Shown here piece after piece: positions 41,836-42,725 of a DNA stretch of 42,725 bases. Position numbers and translations under genes: made by a program. Position 1 is the first letter of the stretch, and each line of letters begins with the position of its first letter. Where the stretch lies: assembly GCA_009746045.1 (NCBI GenBank), contig RPFO01000343.1:1-42725 (forward strand), read 5' to 3'. Below the pieces are notes generated by a model. That model did no database searches, was not told the DNA's origin, and was given only the letters and a program-made list of their open reading frames with translations. This DNA comes from Mesostigma viride. Its lineage: Eukaryota; Streptophyta; Mesostigmatophyceae; Mesostigmatales; Mesostigmataceae.

Positions 41836-42240
41836 TCAGACGAACTTTGCTAGCGTCTTTTCACCGGCCCCAGCACACATAATCTATAGCCGCTTACTGA
41901 CAACGGCCGACAACGACAACTGCTGAATAGGCGAAAAAGGCTGATAACTACATTTTTATATTTCGCTGCATTTGCTAATAGACACGCACGTTCTCCCACT
42001 TCTCCATTACAATATAATTATCCATCTGGCCGTGTACAGGCAAAGATCCCCGAAGTAACTTACTGAAACGTATCTTACAGCATCGGATCACTGGCACCTA
42101 ATCTACAGGTGGTAGATTACCAACCAAGACCCGTCGCGGTAATTTACTCTGTTGGTAATGTACTACCAAAGATGTGCAGTCGTAACGTTACTTTACTTGT
42201 AAACGGCTAGTAAAATTACTACCTATCATCCTACGTAGTA
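41836..42240. other. Upstream region of the minus-strand gene
   Basis: No gene. 42105-42170 contains GGTGGTAGATTACCAACC and GTTGGTAATGTACTACC, a weak inverted arrangement. Confidence 0.3.
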
Positions 42241-42243
42241 ATG

Positions 42244-42725
42244 ATTACGGCGTTGGATGATTACGGCAAGGTGTGGGACCCCGGGCCCAACAATGACAGG
42301 CCCAGCCCCTTGGAGCTCTTCCATGCTCTCCTGGGACGCAACAGGGTGTTTACTTGCATTCCTCACGGTGACCTTACGCGCGTCACTTGGCTCCCCTGGT
42401 CACACAATGCTCCTTTCTAAACCTTTCACCTATCACACTACCCTCAGAGGGTAACCAGCTGGTCGATACGTGGTACCTCTTCACCTAATGATATTCCTAT
42501 TGGTTAATAAAAAATACCATTTACCCGGAAAAATTACGGCGTTGGATACCTCTTCACATAATGATATTCCTATTGGTTATAAAAATACCCATTTACCCGG
42601 AAATTACGGCGTTGGATCTTACGGTGACCTTACGCGCGTCACTTGGCTCCCCTGGTCACACAATGCTCCTTTCTAAACCTTTCACCTATCACACTACCCT
42701 CAGAGGGTAACCAGCTGGTCGATAC
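42244..42725. repeat. Tandem duplication with 253-bp offset at the window edge
   Basis: The approximately 102-bp stretch starting GTGACCTTACGCGCGTCACT at 42369 recurs identically at 42622 and runs to the window end. Between them a roughly 70-bp unit (CTTCAC.TAATGATATTCCT to ATTACGGCGTTGGAT) occurs twice. The array probably continues to the right. Confidence 0.85.

Overview
The window looks like repeat-rich nuclear DNA from a eukaryote. The coding stretches are exons with GT..AG introns, there are long satellite arrays, and at least four transposon classes are present. There is no bacterial operon structure. A streptophyte (charophyte-type) alga with a large genome fits my general impression, but that is inference from style only. 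No gene here fixes the species.

Layout. 1-2315 (minus): two exons of a transposase-like protein that runs off the left edge. 2386-4040: AT-rich spacer. 4043-4551: 37-bp tandem repeat. 4552-17230: one 30-bp satellite split into three blocks by two transposons. These are a 3.29 kb CACTA-type element (5215-8503) and a 7.11 kb element with perfect 28-bp terminal inverted repeats (9313-16422). The larger element carries two divergent genes with a 590-bp multi-hairpin palindrome between them. 17267-17970: 58-bp tandem array built on a short palindromic motif.

18041-30623 (plus): the 3' part of a large multi-exon gene, about 12 exons. It encodes an S/P/K/E-rich coiled-coil protein with globular segments I do not recognise. 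Its first visible exon is interrupted by a second, nearly identical copy of the CACTA-type element (18252-21529). Removing the element and one 2-bp target duplication rejoins the reading frame. The same short palindrome seen in the 58-bp array occurs in most introns of this gene, in the intron of the left-hand minus-strand gene, and twice inside coding sequence.

30843-33061 (minus): a gag/ORF1-like reading frame with poly-Asn and several homopolymer frameshifts. 33554-34989 (plus): 5'-truncated non-LTR retrotransposon (reverse transcriptase) ending in a hairpin and TTAA-rich tail. The same hairpin and tail recur at 38526-38573. 35020-35690: about 140-bp tandem repeats with perfect 25-bp-arm palindromes. 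36241-37940: TTAA-flanked, piggyBac-like non-autonomous element. 38911-38996: (TGGA)n. 39476-41835 (minus): fragments of an unrecognised multi-exon gene with an in-frame stop. 42369-42725: local tandem duplication.

The genes do not form an obvious pathway. The window is best read as a nest of mobile elements and satellites around one large lineage-specific gene. Exon boundaries were called by eye from splice consensus and frame. Many single-base frame breaks lie at homopolymers, so decay and assembly error cannot be separated from this sequence alone.
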